Below are positions 12,108-25,250 of a stretch of DNA of 64,000 nucleotides, in pieces; the stretch's first letter is position 1, and each line of letters opens with the position of its first letter. The notes under the pieces were generated by a model that worked only from the letters and a program-made list of their open reading frames with translations, was not told the DNA's origin and searched no databases. Source of the DNA: Diploscapter coronatus (taxonomy: Eukaryota; Nematoda; Chromadorea; Rhabditida; Rhabditidae); NCBI GenBank assembly GCA_964036155.1, contig OZ038423.1, positions 81,669,249 to 81,733,248 on the forward strand. Direction: 5' to 3'. The position numbers were made by a program, and so were the translations under genes.

Positions 12108-14200
12108 ACCCTCAAAGGAAGTAGAATTTTTATATGATGAAATGTGATCATCATTTCACTTTTTAACTCGATAATAATGTGTCAAATGCACAATGAACTG
12201 CATAGGAAGTGTGTCGACTAAATTTAGAATGGCTGATCATTTTTGCATTTTTGAACTATGAAAATATCTGCTGCACACCTGGAAAAATCGCATTGGGAAA
12301 TCATCGTTTTCGTTTTATTTGATCGATATCAAAACTGAATGAGAAAAGAAAATAGACGAAAAATGGGGAATCTGAATGGCCAAAATTCGGAACGACTCTT
12401 TGCAACTGGGATAGCGAGCGATAGAGCTGTTTCAATAAAACCGCCTAAGTCTGTTTCTTATTTCTTATTGTTTCACATTCTCTTTCATGACTCTGTGAAT
12501 CCTCCCTTTCCCTAGTTTATATCCCCTTTTATCTTTGTCTCACCTTCTCTTACTTTTTAGAGCTATTTTCCAACACGATTTGCTTCCTGCTTTTCAAACC
12601 TGTGAGTGAGAAACTCTTTTTGCGCACACGATTTTTTCCAACAGAAACGTGACAAAATTCTATGGATTTTTCTGATTTTCGATTGATAAAATTTGTAGTT
12701 TTCGGCGTATTTTTTAATGCTCTAAGTTTAAACGAAAAACGAAAAAAATGACTGTGAGAGAATGCTAGCGAACTAGCGAAAGTGAGCACAAGTCTTTTCG
12801 CTCTCAACTCTAGCTTAAAATCGGATGTCTTGAATTACTTCGATACTTCGAGTTTTCATTATTCGCCTAACGAATGTATATGACAAACATCGCCTGATAT
12901 GTTCATTTAAGTTCGCTAATTAATATATTGTATTTTATGTTTAATTAATTTAATTATTCTATATCATTCGCTGAAATAGAAATTTGCACACGAATGTTCG
13001 GATTTTTGGACCTAAAAACGTTGCGCCTCAAACCCAATTAACTCAGTCTTCGAAAAGATTCTCTACAAATTCTACCCTATTTCAGATAACACTTTTGAAA
13101 CAACAGCTTTTCATCTCATATACTTCATATATTATATCCCATTCATTTATTTATTTATTACAATGTGTATTGCATTAATTAAACCTCGATATGAGATGAT
13201 TTTTACTCTCGGCCCTTATATTCTTCGTTTTAATTAGTATACAGCGAATATTGGAGTTCCCTAGTTGAGGTGTTGGACTGGCGTCGATTCTATTTGCTTG
13301 GAAATTGGATTTATAAAAATTGCGGAATTTTAAATATCCCTATTTTGATCGCATAAAAATGTTGTGCATGTTCATTGACCTATGGAGGATTAGATTTTGA
13401 GGGATTTATAAGAGCTTATATACACCCCTATCTGAGATTCTAGATTGAGATATAAAAGATGAGAGGGGTATTAGGTAAACTTCAGATAGCTTTTTACTCT
13501 CTTTCTTCCTTATAATCGAATTTATCATTTCTCTAGTCCGAGATTATCCAGAGTGTAGACTTAAATAGAGATCGAATCAAAGTTTATCCCTCATTTCGAA
13601 ATAAATGTATAGAGTTGGATTTTATACATCTCTAGTTTTTAGCTATAAAAGTTGAATTTAAATTCCTTTATATTTTGATCTATTACGATATTATTCGAAA
13701 ATTCGAGAGTAGTGCTTAAATCAGGGCTGATGTTCTTGAAACAATGCTGCAATTGAGGTTTTGCGAGTTGTCATGACTCAATATCCCAATATCCAGGTAT
13801 CTTTATCTCTTCTCCCCTTTCTCTCCCGGATTTCATATATCCCTCATGCTTGTGAGGCTCATCTTTCTCTTTCACACTAGGGCTATGTGCTGTGCGCTCT
13901 CAAAATTTCAGGCTTTTCCTCCACTCTCATCCCTCTTTTTGCCTTATGTCTTTTTCTCTACCCCTTGTCATGCTATACGTTCGTCAAAACGTTTCATATG
14001 CTATCGGAGCATATCAAATCTCGCGACATCCACTTTTATCCCCCATTCTCCACTCGTATTTAACCTCAGATCCGTCAATTATGATAAATCACTTCCTCTT
14101 TTCAGTTTAATCGTAAATAAATTCGAATTGAACGCTACAGTAATTGGTACTCTATTATTCTCTATTTCTTGTAAGTCTAAAATTGATTAAGACATTGGAG

Positions 14201-14251
14201 ACTTCATGATGTTGTTTTTACTTGATTTTGAATGAATTGACATCATGAAGT
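14201..14251. repeat. short hairpin, 12-bp arms
   Basis: ACTTCATGATGT at 14201-14212 is perfectly inverted at 14240-14251 with a 27-nt loop. It lies about 200 bp upstream of the assigned receptor start. It may be an element remnant or part of the receptor 5' region. Confidence 0.5.
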
Positions 14252-14449
14252 TTCCCCATATGGTTTTATTTTTTAAATGTCATCAGCTGATGCAATAATT
14301 TAATTACAGTATGTTTAATGAGCACTCTCCATCTGGTGTACCCGGTGCGTCGTCGTCCAGGGATTCAGAATCTATTCGCCTCGTCGTCGTTGGACGTCAT
14401 CTGAATTCGACGAATTCCGCACGTCATCAGAATCGATAATTGATAACCG

Positions 14450-17400
14450 ATGAGCCAATGGAGTTTCCTGACGGTGCAGGTCCACATGACATCGTCCACT
14501 CAGGTAATATCTATGGCAACTACTATATGGCGAAGGGCGTCTTCCCCGCACTATTTCTTCTTATTCTCACCTTACTGCCCACTAATTAACTATAGACTCC
14601 GTCCTCTCCGTCCTCCGTCATATAGTAGTTGCCAATATCTATTCATAATAAATTTAAACCTTGGATTAATATTAATTCCTCGACTAAAGCGCCGAAATAA
14701 ATTCATAGCTAGAATTGAAAGTTAAAAAGTTGACATTTAGTTTAAATTTTAAATAATTATGAACTACGAATATGAATATGATTACAGAGAGACACATTCA
14801 ACGCCTTGGCACTACTATTCCTGCCTATTCTATGTCTAGTCGGTTTGATCGGTAAGATTATATTCAATCATATTTAAATTAAAACTAACTTGTGCTAATT
14901 TCTTCATAACTTTATCTATTAATTTAATTTACAATTTAATTAAAATCTAAAATATGAAATTCTTGTATCAAATGATTCAAGCTATCGATTTTGCCTGCAA
15001 CTGCTCAATGGAATTCCATGAGTTTTGTATGATCAGGCCTTTCCCCGTCAAAAAGAGCAATCTTCCAGTGTTTTAATAGCCCAACGAATTCAATGAATAT
15101 TGACTTTTTTGCTTTTTTGCCTTGAAAATGCGCAATGTTTGCGTTCGAAATTCCCCATCTGAAGTAATCACAGTTCTCGTAGGAAGGGAATAGAAACTTC
15201 TAGCAATTTTTTCATATTTAAACTCATCTCACTGGAAAAGCTAAGAGATCAGGTTTAAATTATGCGATCAAACTTGAACCTTTTAAACTTATGTGCAGTT
15301 TAATTCTAGTTTCGCAAAAATAGTATATCCTGTCGGCATCACTTGTTAAAAGCTGAGCTTCATTAATTTAACCTTGATTTTCTTATCTTTAGCCTTGTCT
15401 CACTGGGAAAAGCGTCTAATCTTTCAGAGTTAAGCTTTATCTTATCTTGTTTTATCCTTTTTAAGTCCGTTTCTAATTTGAGTGAGTAAAGTTGAATCGG
15501 AGGATATTCGTTTCCCGAAATTGGATTTACTTATAAATGTTGGGGGAGTCTTTTTTGTCTTCTGGTTGGCCTTTTTAGAGATTAGCTGGATATGTTCTTT
15601 TGGAAGAAAGAAAAGAGAGATATATGAAATCTGCTGCAAAGATATGGGGCCATCTGTTGAAGGCTAATAGTAAGAAAATGGGGTTCATTCAATGTATTAA
15701 CATAAATCGCATATAATGGCAGAGTCACATAGTGACATAATGTGTCTGGGAGTAAAAAGGTGAAATTTTAAGAGTGAAAATTTAGGAAATGCCCTCGTAT
15801 GCATAGCGATTTGGGCCGATAGACGACTTCACAATGTCACTAACTATTTCCTATTCTCTTTGGTGAGCGGATTTCGTATTTCATGTATCCGGATATATAA
15901 GCTTCGCCTTTATCTTCAGGCTGTTGCCGATCTACTCGTCTGCTGCATCGTTATGCCGCTCAGCATTCTCGTCGAAGTTCGACATGGTAGAAATTTCATA
16001 TATTCCTTTTCTGGATTTTATATATTTTATAAAATGTTCCGTACATATTATTCAATGGCTTTATATACGTATCTTCTAAAAGATTTAAAAATCCTTCGTG
16101 TCTCTGAATTTTCCATGTGCCGAATTTCAAATTTAAATGCGACGCGCTCAATTTAATCACCGAAAAAAATTTCTGCTGCATCATTTTTTGCAGGACAAGT
16201 TCACATGCGCTGCTTTCGAGGGTTTCTACGCATGTTTCCAATCGAACATAACCGAATTTGGCCGGAAAATGCGCTGTTGTTGTTGTTGCTGCTGTGCAGA
16301 GAAGAAAAGTGGTCAAGGCCTCGAGAGTAAAATGAAGGAAAATCCACTAGATTATCGTAAAAGGGGATAAAATGAAGCCTAGAATGTAGCAACATATAGC
16401 ATATCTGAAGTTTTAGAGAGAAAATCGTATAGAAATGCATCAAATTTCATATGTAGCATATAAGGGGATGAAAACTCTTTCGAATCGACTATAGTTCTAA
16501 AGTTCTGACGTCACTAGAAACTTGGGAAACCCGAGATATCCCAGCCTGCAATGCACTGATCGGTCATTCTAACCTAAGCGGCATTTTTTGCCTTCACTTT
16601 ATCATTTCTGTGCAACTGATATATGAGATATGGGACGACGACGACGACAAATGACAGAGCCTTTTGAAAGCGTTTGTTGTGTAAGCAATCAAAAGAAGGG
16701 ATCAAATATGAAATGTCGTATATAAAGCAACAAAATTTGCCTATGCTCAATCATATATAATGATAAATTCGAAGACTTAAATATGATGTGTCGTATATAA
16801 AACACTTTGCCCTCATATGCTTATCACACATCCTTCAGGGGTGTGGACGTGGTCCGTGTCGCTCTGCCTTCTGTACGTCTATTCAGATGTATTTCTGTGC
16901 AGCGCATCGATTGTGCACATGTCCGTCATTTCGCTGGACAGATACCTGGGAATTTCTCAGCCACTCAGGACCAGAAACAAGTCCAAAACTCTCATTCTAA
17001 TTAAGGTATTTAGTTGCCCAAATTGACATTTCTAATCATCCAATTAAGATAGTTGCCGTCTGGTTAATTACCCTACTGGTATCTTGTCCGATCGCGGTAA
17101 TTGCGATCTATGACAATGAAAATATCCTGCAGAATAATAGCTGTGCGATATTCAGGTATTAATTATTTAATTTAAATATAGTTTCTGAAATAATAATTGT
17201 TTCAGCCGATATTACATAATCTACGGCTCTACGATGACATTCCTCATTCCATTTTGCATTATGGCTATCACATACGTTAGAACGACAGCTCTATTGAATA
17301 AACAGGCATCAATTCTGAGTCAGAAGGTAACACTAACTAATTAACTACCTAACTATCTCGACAATTACTTAATTATTACCAGGCGAATGATAAATTAAAT

Positions 17401-20400
17401 GGTAATGGGCTGAGAAGGACGATGCCTCACAGGAAATTAGGCTATGTTCGAACGAACAGTACTTCTACAGCCACAGGGTAATTAACTCAATTAAGTCGTT
17501 CAATTAGGGCAATTAAATTTTAATTATAGCTTTACAAGTGTCCCTACAGTGCAGAAATCTAGCAGCATTTCAAACGGAGCTTTGAACAGTCATAAGCCTA
17601 GCGTGGTTACATATTCCAATGGGTTTAGGTATATATCTTAATTCTTAACTGTTAGGGGATTTGATATCTGATATATCCGCTTAAATCCAGGTTTTCTAGG
17701 ACATCTTCAGTTGGCGAAGTGGATGCTGATAAACTATTGCTTAGGAGCACTAGTCCAACAGGTTAATTCATATTAAGAACATTAAGCAAACTGAATAAAA
17801 TTAGCCCATGCATCGGCCTAAAAATAAACAATTTGTAATCTTTTAATTCCTAACTTGGAATAATTTATTAGATGCTACTCTGACCTATAGTCTTATTAAA
17901 CGTATATATTTCATTTAAGTAAAGTCGATAATAACGATTTTCAGTGAGTCTATTGAACAATCACAAGAAGTTGGAGAAGAAGACCTCGAAATCCACATTG
18001 AATAAGTGGAAGAACCGCACTTCGAACTATCTAACGAACATCGCCATGCGGGTCAGCAGAAGGAGCTCGATTCAGGTTGAACTTCAATCATTTTAGGCCT
18101 TAGAGCAGATTGTAGTCTTTCGAAGTTCATAGGATAATGGATATCTATCTAAGTAAATAGAAATTTATGACCAAGATACATGTGTTACGTTCGTTATATT
18201 TACGTCACAGACAGTACATACTTGAAAGATCTGCTAGAAGTATTAGAAGTAACAAATTTAGAAAAAGGGCAATTTGCAAATGACAGAATGACGGAACGCT
18301 TTCTTGTAATTGACGAAATTATAGAATGCCCTTTTCCATACTATTTCTCCCTCCTCTTACTCTCTAACACGACATTTCGTCATTTACAGATTGTCAAAAC
18401 AGGTGATTTTTAGACCGCCAGTCAAGAACTAGCAAATGAGCACAAGGCTACCAGAGTTCTGGCAGTTGTTTTCATATGCTTCTTCATATGTTGGACCCCG
18501 TTCTTCGTCGCTAATTTCATACAGGTAATTAAGTAATAACTATTTGGTTACCTAATTGATTGTAGGGCTTTTGTGGGAATGCCTGCGATATACCCGCGTG
18601 GATGGGATCACTGTTCCTCTGGCTCGGATATATTTCAAGTATTTAATAAATTAAGTTAAAATTTGCATAAGTTTAAACAACTAGGTACAATAAACCCAAT
18701 AATTTATACGGTGTTCAACAAGCGCTTCCGACAGGCCTTCGTCAGGATATTAAGGTTTTAAATTTAAATTAATTGAATTTACATATTTAGCGGTTTAAGA
18801 TGTCAATGCTTGCACCCCCTCAGAGATCCTTACGCGTTATATTCAAGAAACTACACAACTACTATGATTCCCGACACATACACATGGTATGTCGTTAGCA
18901 ACTATTAACCCATTAGAAAATAACATAATATTTAACACGCTTTTTTTTAGATTTTCATTATCATAGATCTAGATTTTAACATTTACAACTAGTACTAATA
19001 TATGTATACTTGAATTTAACATATCGCTTTCCCATAACTTACATTAGATTCGACTAACTTTAAGCATTTGGCGCGAGTTTTGGATAGACTACCCTACTTT
19101 TCACAATCTTGACTTTGTAAAATATTTAGTTAAAGTAGTTTGCGGAACAAAAACATAGCCAATCATTAATTTGTGTTACTTTTCTCAACTTACCCTAAAG
19201 ATTTGCTCAGTTCTTTGCACACCCTACCCAAATCCTGAAGTGAAGCGTTTTTCTTCCAAACCTTAGGTTCTCATTCATCAGGGCTAATTTACGACGACAT
19301 TCGTGGAAATCAGAGATTTTCCTTCGAGCTCACTTCTTGAATTAGAAAAAACGAAAGATCAAATAACTGTGAAAAATGCGGAAAATCATCGTTCAGTATG
19401 CTGAGTCTGTCTTGCGCCATAACGCATATGGCGCCAATGGTGAATAGGGAAGGCAATGTGGCCATCGCTGCGCCAAGCCCACACCCACCTACACCAATCT
19501 CTGCGCCGCTCAAGAGGTTATCACACAAACACACCCAAATGCAAGCAGTGCAAGGATATGACGGCGTCCAAATGACATTATGAGATGGAGATCTGAGTTA
19601 TTATTGGAGATTAAACACAGGATACAATGCAAGGATATAGTATAGGAAAGACAGATCATCAATCATGTCATAATGCCATTTTATATATGCCAGAGAATAT
19701 CGTATTCATTAGATGAAGCAAGACTAAGCAATGAGTTCATATATTAAGAAGTCTATTAAACCTGTCCCTTTAGAATCCGCTCTAATGATAAATAAGTACT
19801 CAAGTTTAACATTAGAGCAAATTTCAGAGGGATAGGGATAAATTGGGTAGACTTGATTAGTATATCGTTGTATGACAATATGATGCATGTGTGTGCCACA
19901 CAAAACCGTTTTACCGCTAGATATAATCAGCATAAATCCTCACTTGGTTGCATAGCTCACCACTTAGATTTGATATATTCACCTGGAATATCCATTTGAA
20001 GTGATATTAATAACGCCATGAATGCATATTTACACTTACCACAAGGGAATGCAACAGTGAAATTGTAAAGCCAGAATGAAGGAGTGTCACTTTGATTAAG
20101 GGCGTTGGATGAAAATTTAATTTAGGTCGAATCACGACAGGGAACGTGGCGTGTCGATACATTACAAGGATGAGTCCAACGACACGACGACCAGTAGCTT
20201 CAGAAGGCAGGAAAGCGAAAGGCTGACGAAGAGTGATAGTAAGAAGGTAAATAAATTAACGACAAACTACATATTATACAAATTCAACAAATCACAAAAT
20301 ATAGAGTAGAAAGATATTTATTAATTAACTAATTAAAACAATAATGTATTAAATTGTAAGATTTATAAAAATGACAAGCTATCAAATGGTGATAAAAAAT

Positions 20401-21854
20401 TCAGTCTTCCCTCCAAACCCTATCTCATTCGCCCCAGCGACCCCCTCCTCTGCCCTTACCGCCACCAAGGACAGCTTCATCATCGAGAGCATCTTCTTTC
20501 CGGGGAACTTCTGCTAATTCGAGGGCTACAACCGAAGAAACTAGTGACGACGACAGGGTTAATGAGCAGAGACCTTTGATTCCACCACGGTTACAGTCCC
20601 ACAGTGCTCCACAGCCTTACACGGTAATCTAAATATCGCGTCTTAAAATTATATCAACAAAAATTTCGTGCATTCGTAAGAAAATGATTAAATCTACAAG
20701 GTTACCACGAATCATGGAAACACTATTTTTCGAACAGGCCCTGATAAAAGTACCATTAATGAAGTTAGGAACATTTGATATTTTTGAAACTCCAATGCAT
20801 GCGCATTCCAAATATCTATTTATTATTTCACTTGCTGCTCATTTTATCATCAATTCCGTCATATTTGGCTATTTGAAAACCGTGAGACCACGAGACATAG
20901 GCGAAATAGTATAGGGCTAGGGTAGGGTATAAGGGATAATAGGTTTTTTTTCTACATTATTTCTTAATGTCTCACGGTTTCCAAGTTGCCTTTCAATGTC
21001 AATACATTGTTTGCAAAAAAAATGAATCAAAATATTGCGGACCTTCTGCAACTTAGGCATTTTACCAGAACGCATAAATTTGAAGCAAATGCTGGCGGAG
21101 CTCATAAAATATTTCATGAGATTATTTCTTTAATCTATATTAGGATATGATCTCACGGTGCTTTGCCCTCTCTTTTCTTAGTCCGGCGAAGACCCCTTAA
21201 AAATGGCCAAAAAATACTTTTCTTAAGTTATAATAAGTCTCTTAAAAAATCTGCTTTGGTCAAATTGAAGAGAATGTTTTTAGAATATTTCAGAGAAAAA
21301 TGTTTTAAAAGTAATGATCAGATGAAAAGTTCTGTTCAATTTAAAATTAAAAAAAGACACCGGACTGGTCAAAGCGCTGTGGATCCGCAATCCGTAATAT
21401 TATTTACAGATAAAATCAATGATATCGAAGCATTAATTCCTCGCCATTCTGATTTGGAAAATGTGTTTTCATGGTTCGTGACCATACTGCACTGGAAAAT
21501 ACGATAATTTCTTGCGAACAATTGAAGATCCTATGTATTTAAATGTGTACATGGAAAGAGATACCGTAATCCTACAGTAATAGGTAATTGTTTCAGAATT
21601 CCGGCACCTTGAATCTACGGAGATCGATAACTACCGTCATCAGCACGTCATCTTACGGCGCAGCAGTGTCGCAACCGAAAGCCTCTGCCTCGTGCGCGGA
21701 CTGTCATAAAGCGGAGATCCTGTTGGACTCGGCTTCAGAAGAGGATGACGCCGAAACGTCGACCACAATGACGTCGTCTCAGAACTCGCAACGAAACCAC
21801 GTCACTCTGTTCACGAGCCAGTTCGGAAAATCTATCAAAGAGACATTCCTTTAA
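14450..21854 (+). CDS. dop-2: D2-like dopamine receptor (class A GPCR)
   Basis: Eighteen exons join in phase to about 666 residues: 14450-14503, 14788-14851, 15786-15862, 15920-15986, 16839-17005, 17049-17155, 17206-17326, 17383-17477, 17530-17628, 17691-17761, 17945-18075, 18414-18524, 18566-18638, 18685-18754, 18791-18886, 20126-20246, 20405-20623, 21597-21854. Seen: TM1 GNALVCIAIW, TM2 LAVADLL, the TM3 amine-binding Asp (YSDVFLC, about D104), DRY (121-123), TM6 CWTPFF and TM7 NPIIY. The third intracellular loop is about 145 residues and Ser/Lys-rich, as in Gi/o-coupled D2-type receptors. It should act as an inhibitory dopamine receptor in neurons. The tail after TM7 is long (about 230 residues, Ser/Pro/Thr-rich). 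I favour nematode dop-2 over dop-3 from remembered sequence only. The start is uncertain: an alternative ATG at 14311 follows a TTACAG acceptor but runs into a stop unless spliced. Confidence 0.85.
18887..20125 (+). other. long intron 15 of the dopamine receptor gene
   Basis: About 1.2 kb between the exon that follows TM7 and the exons coding the long C-terminal tail. I found no conserved exon inside on either strand. Exon 15 leaves phase 2 and exon 16 restores it, which supports a real join rather than two genes. Confidence 0.5.
20875..20981. mobile_element. hairpin element in receptor intron 17
   Basis: AAAACCGTGAGAC near 20876 is inverted at about 20970-20981 (GTCTCACGGTTT). The loop includes the TAGGGCTAGGGTAGGG core seen in other elements of this window. 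Another ATCTCACGGT lies at about 21150. Non-autonomous repeat by structure; ends are approximate. Confidence 0.5.
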
Positions 21855-23337
21855 GTTTGTCATTGGAAAAGTAGTTACAAAGATTTATAATAGCATTTGA
21901 ATGGGAAATTAAAAGTTAGATTAAAAAATTGTAACGACGTTATCTCCAAATGCCAAATGTGCCTACTTTTCCAAACTTCTATGCAATATCAATTTTTTCC
22001 TCATGATTTTTTGAAATATTTATCAATACGTGTCATATAAGGGCAGGTCAATCGTTTTGAATTTTTTGATTATATTGAATCGCAATTCGCAACCAACTAT
22101 AATTTGAATTACGTCATATTTAATTAGTCAATTATCCAATTATCGAAATTAGTCGTGAGTTTCTGTACATTGTTATTTGTGATATTACTGGTCTCGTGCC
22201 ATCTCGAAATTCAAGCATTTATGTTATTTTTCGAGCAGGAAAATAAACGTTTTAACCATCATTTAGGTCACTACTAAAGGAGAGAGGTTTCCTCTCTAGT
22301 TCTCCTCAAGTTCTTCCGGACATGACCGGTCGTCGTCGGAGAAACTTGAGAAAAAGTACGGTGAAAGAGGGATCTCCGAAGAACGAGAGGGAATCTATAG
22401 AGAAAGACCTTTCGCTCTTTCCTTGTAAAATTTAAATATTGCCAAAATGTCAAAATAATCATTCTCAAGCAAATTTATTCGTACGCATAGATTATGATTT
22501 TCGATTCTTAAAAATTTGTCATAAGTCCCAGACTTGTGTAACCAGCAATTACAATGATAAATTTGTAATTGAAGGTCTAATGACCGTATCATGACAAATC
22601 CAAAGCCATCATTAGAGAGAAAATTATGCATGTTTATGATGAACACGGAAATGCCAGAAAATGATCAGACTTCGATGTTCACAGACTACCAATATCATAC
22701 CGTATCACGATATTCTTCATAGCTGTAAGGAACTCATAGAGACCTTGATACATATCTCATAGACGATGACAAAACTACTTTGTGCATGGAATTACTGTTT
22801 TTAAATCCACATGGTGGGTAGGACTGTTGGCGGTGGAGTAAGATGGCGCACCGCAAGCTTTTCCAAAAATCCCACTGTCCGCATCACATCTCAATGAAAA
22901 TCAGCTGCACCGCAAACAACCCTGATGATGAGTTATGCACGATTTGAATACATAACCTAATTCCTAAATTACTTAATTTTTAACTGACAGACAAATCTTA
23001 ACGCTATAATTTTCGATCATCGGAAAAGTCGATTTTCTAGTCTGGCATCTTCTGCAAACTTTGATATACAAATTTAATAAAGTTTTGCAAGACACAGGGC
23101 GGGGCATAATTGGAGTGTGAAACTGAAACTATACTAAATTATAAGTTAGGCGAGTACTATAAATACAAAGCTAATTGCCTAAGCAACGTCTTGCACTGCT
23201 ACTCGATCCATTTCAAGTTTTGCCTTTTTTTTTCGAAAACGCTACCTTTTCTAGATCTACTGTATTGAGATCATTCTTCTCAAATTGTTATTCTACAGAT
23301 TTATTATCGTCATTAAAGAAGTACTTCTCCGAATCGA
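21855..23337. other. intergenic region between two receptors
   Basis: AT-rich, with no joined exons. Around 22275-22430 a segment richer in G+C contains nested self-complementary stretches (GAGAGAGGTTTCCTCTCT; also TCTCC/GGAGA pairs around ACATGACCGGTCGTCG). This could be a structured RNA or a repeat remnant. I see no Sm site, spliced-leader exon or tRNA box in it. Confidence 0.4.
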
Positions 23338-25250
23338 ATGTCTTGGTGCGGTGAACCTGCGCCTGATGCAAAAGATTATGATTTTTGTGAAGGTGAAATA
23401 ATTTTCCAGTTTACTTATTCTTACATACTATTCTGCATTGTTTTTTTTTTATAAACTTTGATAACGATTTACTATTTTAGAAGTATTAACATCAGATACA
23501 TTACTTGACGATTTCATCATTACATGGAAAACTACCCTACTTCATCGAGATATATTTGATATGGGTTAGTTAAATAGTTTTATATTGATGTTATCTTCAA
23601 AAAATAAACTCATCTAGTGTTTTACATCTCGACCATTTCATATAGCATCTTATTTGTGTCTATTTTTATCGGCATATTTATGATGTATCGATTATTTCGA
23701 AAACATGGAAAGTTTTCACACTTCGAAAAATTAATAGTCATATTACTCATCCTAAATGTACTCCTTTTTATCTGTTCATTGATACGTGTAAGTTTTGTAC
23801 TATTATTTTTATGATGCAATTTTTAATATATGCATTGAAGCAGGATAGTACTTTAGCTTTCGTTTATTATCTACCGTGCAATTTTTCACTTTTGCTGCCA
23901 AGAGGCTAACGTATCCGAGGTAGAATAATTTGAAATTTTAGCCACGTGTATCAATCAAAATTTATCTACAGTTTAAGCGAATCGTTTAAAATATCATCTA
24001 CGTTGCTGCAGAAAAAGTAAACATTTTGTGAAATAGTATGGATCGTATTATTGTAGTTTTCCATACATTATTTCGCCATAATGTCTCTGCTTTTCTGTCG
24101 TAACTTTTCCAAATAACTTAAATACCATTTTGTTTCAAATTTATTTAACATAGAAAGTTGACTTGAATCTAATATAGTTCAAATTTTACATTGATAGCTA
24201 ACAAATGAAATTGTAGGAATTATTGGTTAAATTATTTGCTATTCTTCAAAATAATTTAATGATGGCCATAAGATTCGTTTCGACTGCAGCTACAATATAT
24301 CGAGCTAGGGCATTTTCACTGTTAGAAATTCTTTCACATGCATATGTCAGTTTTGATACAAAATGATTCAATTTAGTTGCCGTGACGAAAAAATAACTCG
24401 GCTATTTGACATTACATTTTGGATATCGGTCGGATTTCATATTATTTTTGGCTGTATCAGCGATCTAATTTATTTTGTAATTGACTGCTTGAACGAATAT
24501 CAAATTGTTGATATTGTTGATATACGATTATATGCAATGGCTCTTGAACAGTGGGTTGTAAGTTAAATGAATATTACGAAAATAAAAATTATTAATGTCA
24601 ATTATGTTTAGTATTTTTACTCTAGAATAGTTCCGATTATAGCAAGTTATGCTCAGACGATAATTAGCATTGTCGCGTTTATTTATCTCAGGCGGTGTTT
24701 TAATTTGTGTGTCAATCTGAGCCAAAGTATAAGAAATGCTGAACGACGCTTAAATCGATACCTAATGGCGCATGTAAGTTAGCCCGGTCAATTTTGCATC
24801 ATATTATTTTGAAAATGAATATGTATAACGTTTAGATTTTATGCGAATTGGTAACAAATGATTTAATGATTATTCAACTATACAATTTTTGCACTGTTTG
24901 GGATATTCAGAAACAAAAGCTTGGAGGTAGGATGCTCTCTTAATCTTTTAACTTCGATATCTTAACACATCCTATGCAAAATCAATTATTTTTTCGTTGT
25001 AATCATTTTTCCATATGTAATGAGTCCGTTAAGAGGACGAATCTGTAAATAATTGATTTCTCAAACTTGGTTAATGCATCAAATCACACATTCGTTTATA
25101 TTTATAGCCAATCTCTGGTTTAAAATGCCAAGATTCGTTATATTTTTAAATGTTCTTACCCAAAAGACGATGGTATCGAAAGAATTTTTTGAAACAATGA
25201 AAATTGTTCACGATTTAACAAAAAATAACATAAATCAACTAGTTTCATAG
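23338..25250 (+). CDS. nematode 7TM receptor, family unassigned
   Basis: Nine exons (23338-23392, 23481-23564, 23618-23787, 23858-23920, 24217-24320, 24377-24557, 24612-24773, 24836-24926, 25108-25250) join with consistent phase to about 350 residues, a typical length for nematode chemoreceptors. A Cys-containing N-terminus is followed by strong hydrophobic segments: YSILFVSIFIGIFMMY (TM1), LIVILLILNVLLFICSLI (TM2), FIIYRAIFHFCC, FWISVGFHIIFGCISDLIYF, and VPIIASYAQTIISIVAFIYL. No DRY or NPxxY motif is visible, so it is not a standard rhodopsin-type receptor. The pattern suits the nematode serpentine chemoreceptor superfamilies, but I cannot name one. The acceptor choices for exons 4 and 6 were made to keep the frame open. 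No neighbour shares its pattern. Confidence 0.65.

Larger units (their letters stand above)
6559..14449. other. long intergenic region upstream of dopamine receptor
   Basis: Nearly 8 kb in which I could join no convincing set of exons on either strand. It is AT-rich and holds a CTT-rich microsatellite (about 9150-9185), a small inverted-repeat element (11904-12107), a 12-bp hairpin (14201-14251) and recurrent TTTCATATAT motifs. A plus-strand segment around 9331-9443 reads like the end of a coding exon, but I found no partner for it. The region probably contains dopamine-receptor control sequence; this is inference. Confidence 0.5.

Noticed and set aside
16275..16305. GTT/GCT microsatellite as a Cys-rich coding exon (CCCCCCC)
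   Set aside because: It is a trinucleotide run in a dopamine-receptor intron; the reading frame has no support.
21163..21507. 114-residue Lys-rich open frame inside a dopamine-receptor intron
   Set aside because: Composition is that of AT-rich non-coding DNA; lies next to a hairpin element; no domain recognised.
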